Shown here piece after piece: positions 62,571 to 64,000 of a stretch of 64,000 bases of DNA (position 1 is its first letter; every line of letters begins with the position of its first letter). The notes beneath the pieces were generated by a model. That model was given only the letters and a program-made list of their open reading frames with translations. It ran no database searches and was not told the origin of the DNA. The position numbers were made by a program, and so were the translations under genes. Source of the stretch: Nemania diffusa (taxonomy: Eukaryota; Ascomycota; Sordariomycetes; Xylariales; Xylariaceae); contig JBBPUQ010000001.1 of assembly GCA_038501195.1 (NCBI GenBank), positions 5,394,001 through 5,458,000 on the forward strand, given 5' to 3'.

Positions 62571-63652
62571 ATGGCGCCTCAACTGATGTGGATTGGCCTG
62601 GGCAACATGGGCAGGGTGAGTCCGAGTTCCAATGACGTAACATGCCGAACTCACTAAACTCACACATGAAACAGGGGATGTGCAAGAACTTGGTTGAAAA
62701 GGGCAACCTAGAGAAGCCCCTCATCCTCTACAACCGGACCAAGAAGCGCGCCGAAGACCTGGCGGCGACCCTCCCGGCGGGCAAGACGGAGGTGGTCGAC
62801 AGCATCGCGGAGGGCGTGAAGAAGGCCGACATCATCTTCACCATCGTCAGCAACGATGCGGCCGTGAAGGAGACCATCGGCGCCATCCTCGAGTCCGACG
62901 TCAAGGGCAAGCTGGTCGTCGAGTGCTCGACCATCCACCCCGACATGACGAACCAGGTCGCGCAGGACGTGCTGGCCAAGGGCGCCGAGTTCATCGCCTC
63001 CCCCGTCTTCGGCGCCCCGGCTGCGGCGGCCGCGGGCGCGCTCGTGTAAGTACCTACCTACCTACGTACTTTATTCCCCATGACTCTTTACATTACGAAG
63101 ACGCCGGCCAAACGGGAACTCCCACTAACCCCTTTTCCCAGCTTCGTCCCAGCAGGCCCCAAAGCAGCGATCGCCAAGCTGCGCCCGTACACCACAGGCG
63201 TCATGGGCCGCGGCGAGATCCCCTTCGAGGACCAGCCCTACGCCACCGCGCTCAAGCTCAAGCTGCTGGGCAACTCGTTCGTGATCAACGCGGTGGCCGT
63301 GCTCGGCGAGGGGCTCGCGCTGGGCGAGAAGAGCGGCGTGGGCGTGGCGGCGGTGCAGAAGCTCGCGGACCTCATGTTCGGGGGCGTCTACAGCAGCTAC
63401 GCGGAGCGCATGATCCAGGGCACGTACTGGAAGATGGCGGAGCCGCTCTTCTCCGCCGACAACGCGCGCAAGGACATCGGGCACGCCGTCAGCCTCGCCG
63501 AGTCCGTGGGGGTCGACCTGCGGCTCGCGAAGCAGGCGGACGAGTACCTCAAGGTCGTGGCGGCGCACGCGGGGGGCGCCAAGGGGGATATTGCTGGGAT
63601 TTACGGCGCCGTGAGGAAGGAGAATGGGCTGAAGTTTGAGAATGATGCTTAA
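62571..63652 (+). CDS. Beta-hydroxyacid dehydrogenase (3-hydroxyisobutyrate dehydrogenase-like)
   Basis: Three exons: 62571-62615, 62675-63045, 63142-63652; 308 aa. It belongs to the 6-phosphogluconate/3-hydroxyisobutyrate dehydrogenase superfamily, which oxidises small 2-methyl or 3-hydroxy acids (or reduces the semialdehydes) with NAD(P). The Rossmann motif GLGNMG is at 9-14, crossing into exon 2. The catalytic lysine is probably Lys179 in KLLGNSF, with Asn183 four residues on. The usual substrate loop DAPVSGG is replaced by SPVFGAP, so the substrate may differ from 3-hydroxyisobutyrate. No mitochondrial presequence precedes MAPQLMWIGLG, so it is likely cytosolic. Exons 2 and 3 are clearly GC-richer than the surroundings and most neighbouring genes, with mostly G or C in third positions. 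Confidence 0.9.
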
Positions 63653-64000
63653 GATTAGAGATGTTTGCTTGTAGTCTAAACATGGTAACTCTAAAATAGT
63701 GGAATTTTATAAATCTCAATGTTAAAAAGTGTATGTAATGTATTATGTTCGGCTTTCCATGTATTAAAGTATACGCATTTAATATACTATGTACTGTAGA
63801 ATACCAGGGGATACCTCCCGGGTAGGACTTGTAGGGTACCTAGGCTAGTGCCATCGAATGACTAAGCATTATCTTGGCGCTGTAGCTTGACCGTGCATAC
63901 TGTACCAGCGTAATCTAGGTCCAACATCTAGGCAGCTCGATCCGACATAACGAGCTCGACAAAACCCGTTTCCGTCGCATCCTATCCTCGATATCTGTAC
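63653..64000. other. 3' flank of the dehydrogenase gene
   Basis: AT-rich 3' flank followed by desert-type sequence with a CTGTAGAATACC variant near 63795 and CCTAGG words. No gene. Confidence 0.6.

Noticed and set aside
1..64000. CRISPR arrays, bacterial operons, riboswitches, telomere repeats, rRNA genes
   Set aside because: None is present. The gene structure is eukaryotic throughout, and no TTAGGG array or 5S/18S/28S signature was seen.

Overview
The window is nuclear DNA from a filamentous ascomycete, most likely a Sordariomycete-type mould; I cannot name the species. The reasons are: short GT-AG introns of about 50-90 bp with CTAAC-like branch sites in almost every gene; proteins typical of Pezizomycotina (ABCC transporter, APC2, a fungal C2H2 factor, a LaeA-like methyltransferase, UTP12, ARPC2); long gene-poor stretches full of ACCTACCTAGGTA-type words; and AT-rich blocks that look worn by C-to-T mutation.

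Layout. 0.9-9.6 kb: an 11-exon ABCC-type ABC transporter (+) and the single-exon cullin subunit of the anaphase-promoting complex, APC2 (-). 9.6-16.8 kb: no gene. 16.8-18.4 kb: a 5-exon C2H2 zinc-finger protein (-). 18.4-34.2 kb: a gene desert with microsatellites, a dispersed TACAGAATACC word and a 484-bp Tc1/mariner-like MITE. 34.2-41.3 kb: an AT-rich block holding an interrupted tRNA-Asn gene, a 6-exon methyltransferase (-) and a 702-bp hAT-type MITE with perfect 8-bp target duplications. 41.3-42.8 kb: a gene for N-acetyl-gamma-glutamyl-phosphate reductase that lacks the kinase half normally fused to it in ascomycetes. 43.3-52.4 kb: a second desert. 52.4-63.7 kb: a housekeeping-like block with a RING protein (+), UTP12/DIP2 (-), ARPC2 (+) and a beta-hydroxyacid dehydrogenase (+).

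The genes do not form one pathway. They cover transport, cell-cycle proteolysis, ribosome biogenesis, actin nucleation, arginine biosynthesis and regulation. UTP12 and ARPC2 are divergent and share a 461-bp promoter containing a perfect 18-bp GATA palindrome.

The most striking observation is at 34209-34336. A tRNA-Asn(GTT) folds perfectly only if a 54-bp segment inside the anticodon stem is removed. That segment begins GTAAGT, has a CTAAC branch-like word and ends CAG, which is the anatomy of a spliceosomal intron and not of a tRNA (37/38) intron. All exon models were derived by hand from splice signals and reading-frame closure; in each multi-exon model the exon lengths sum to a multiple of three.
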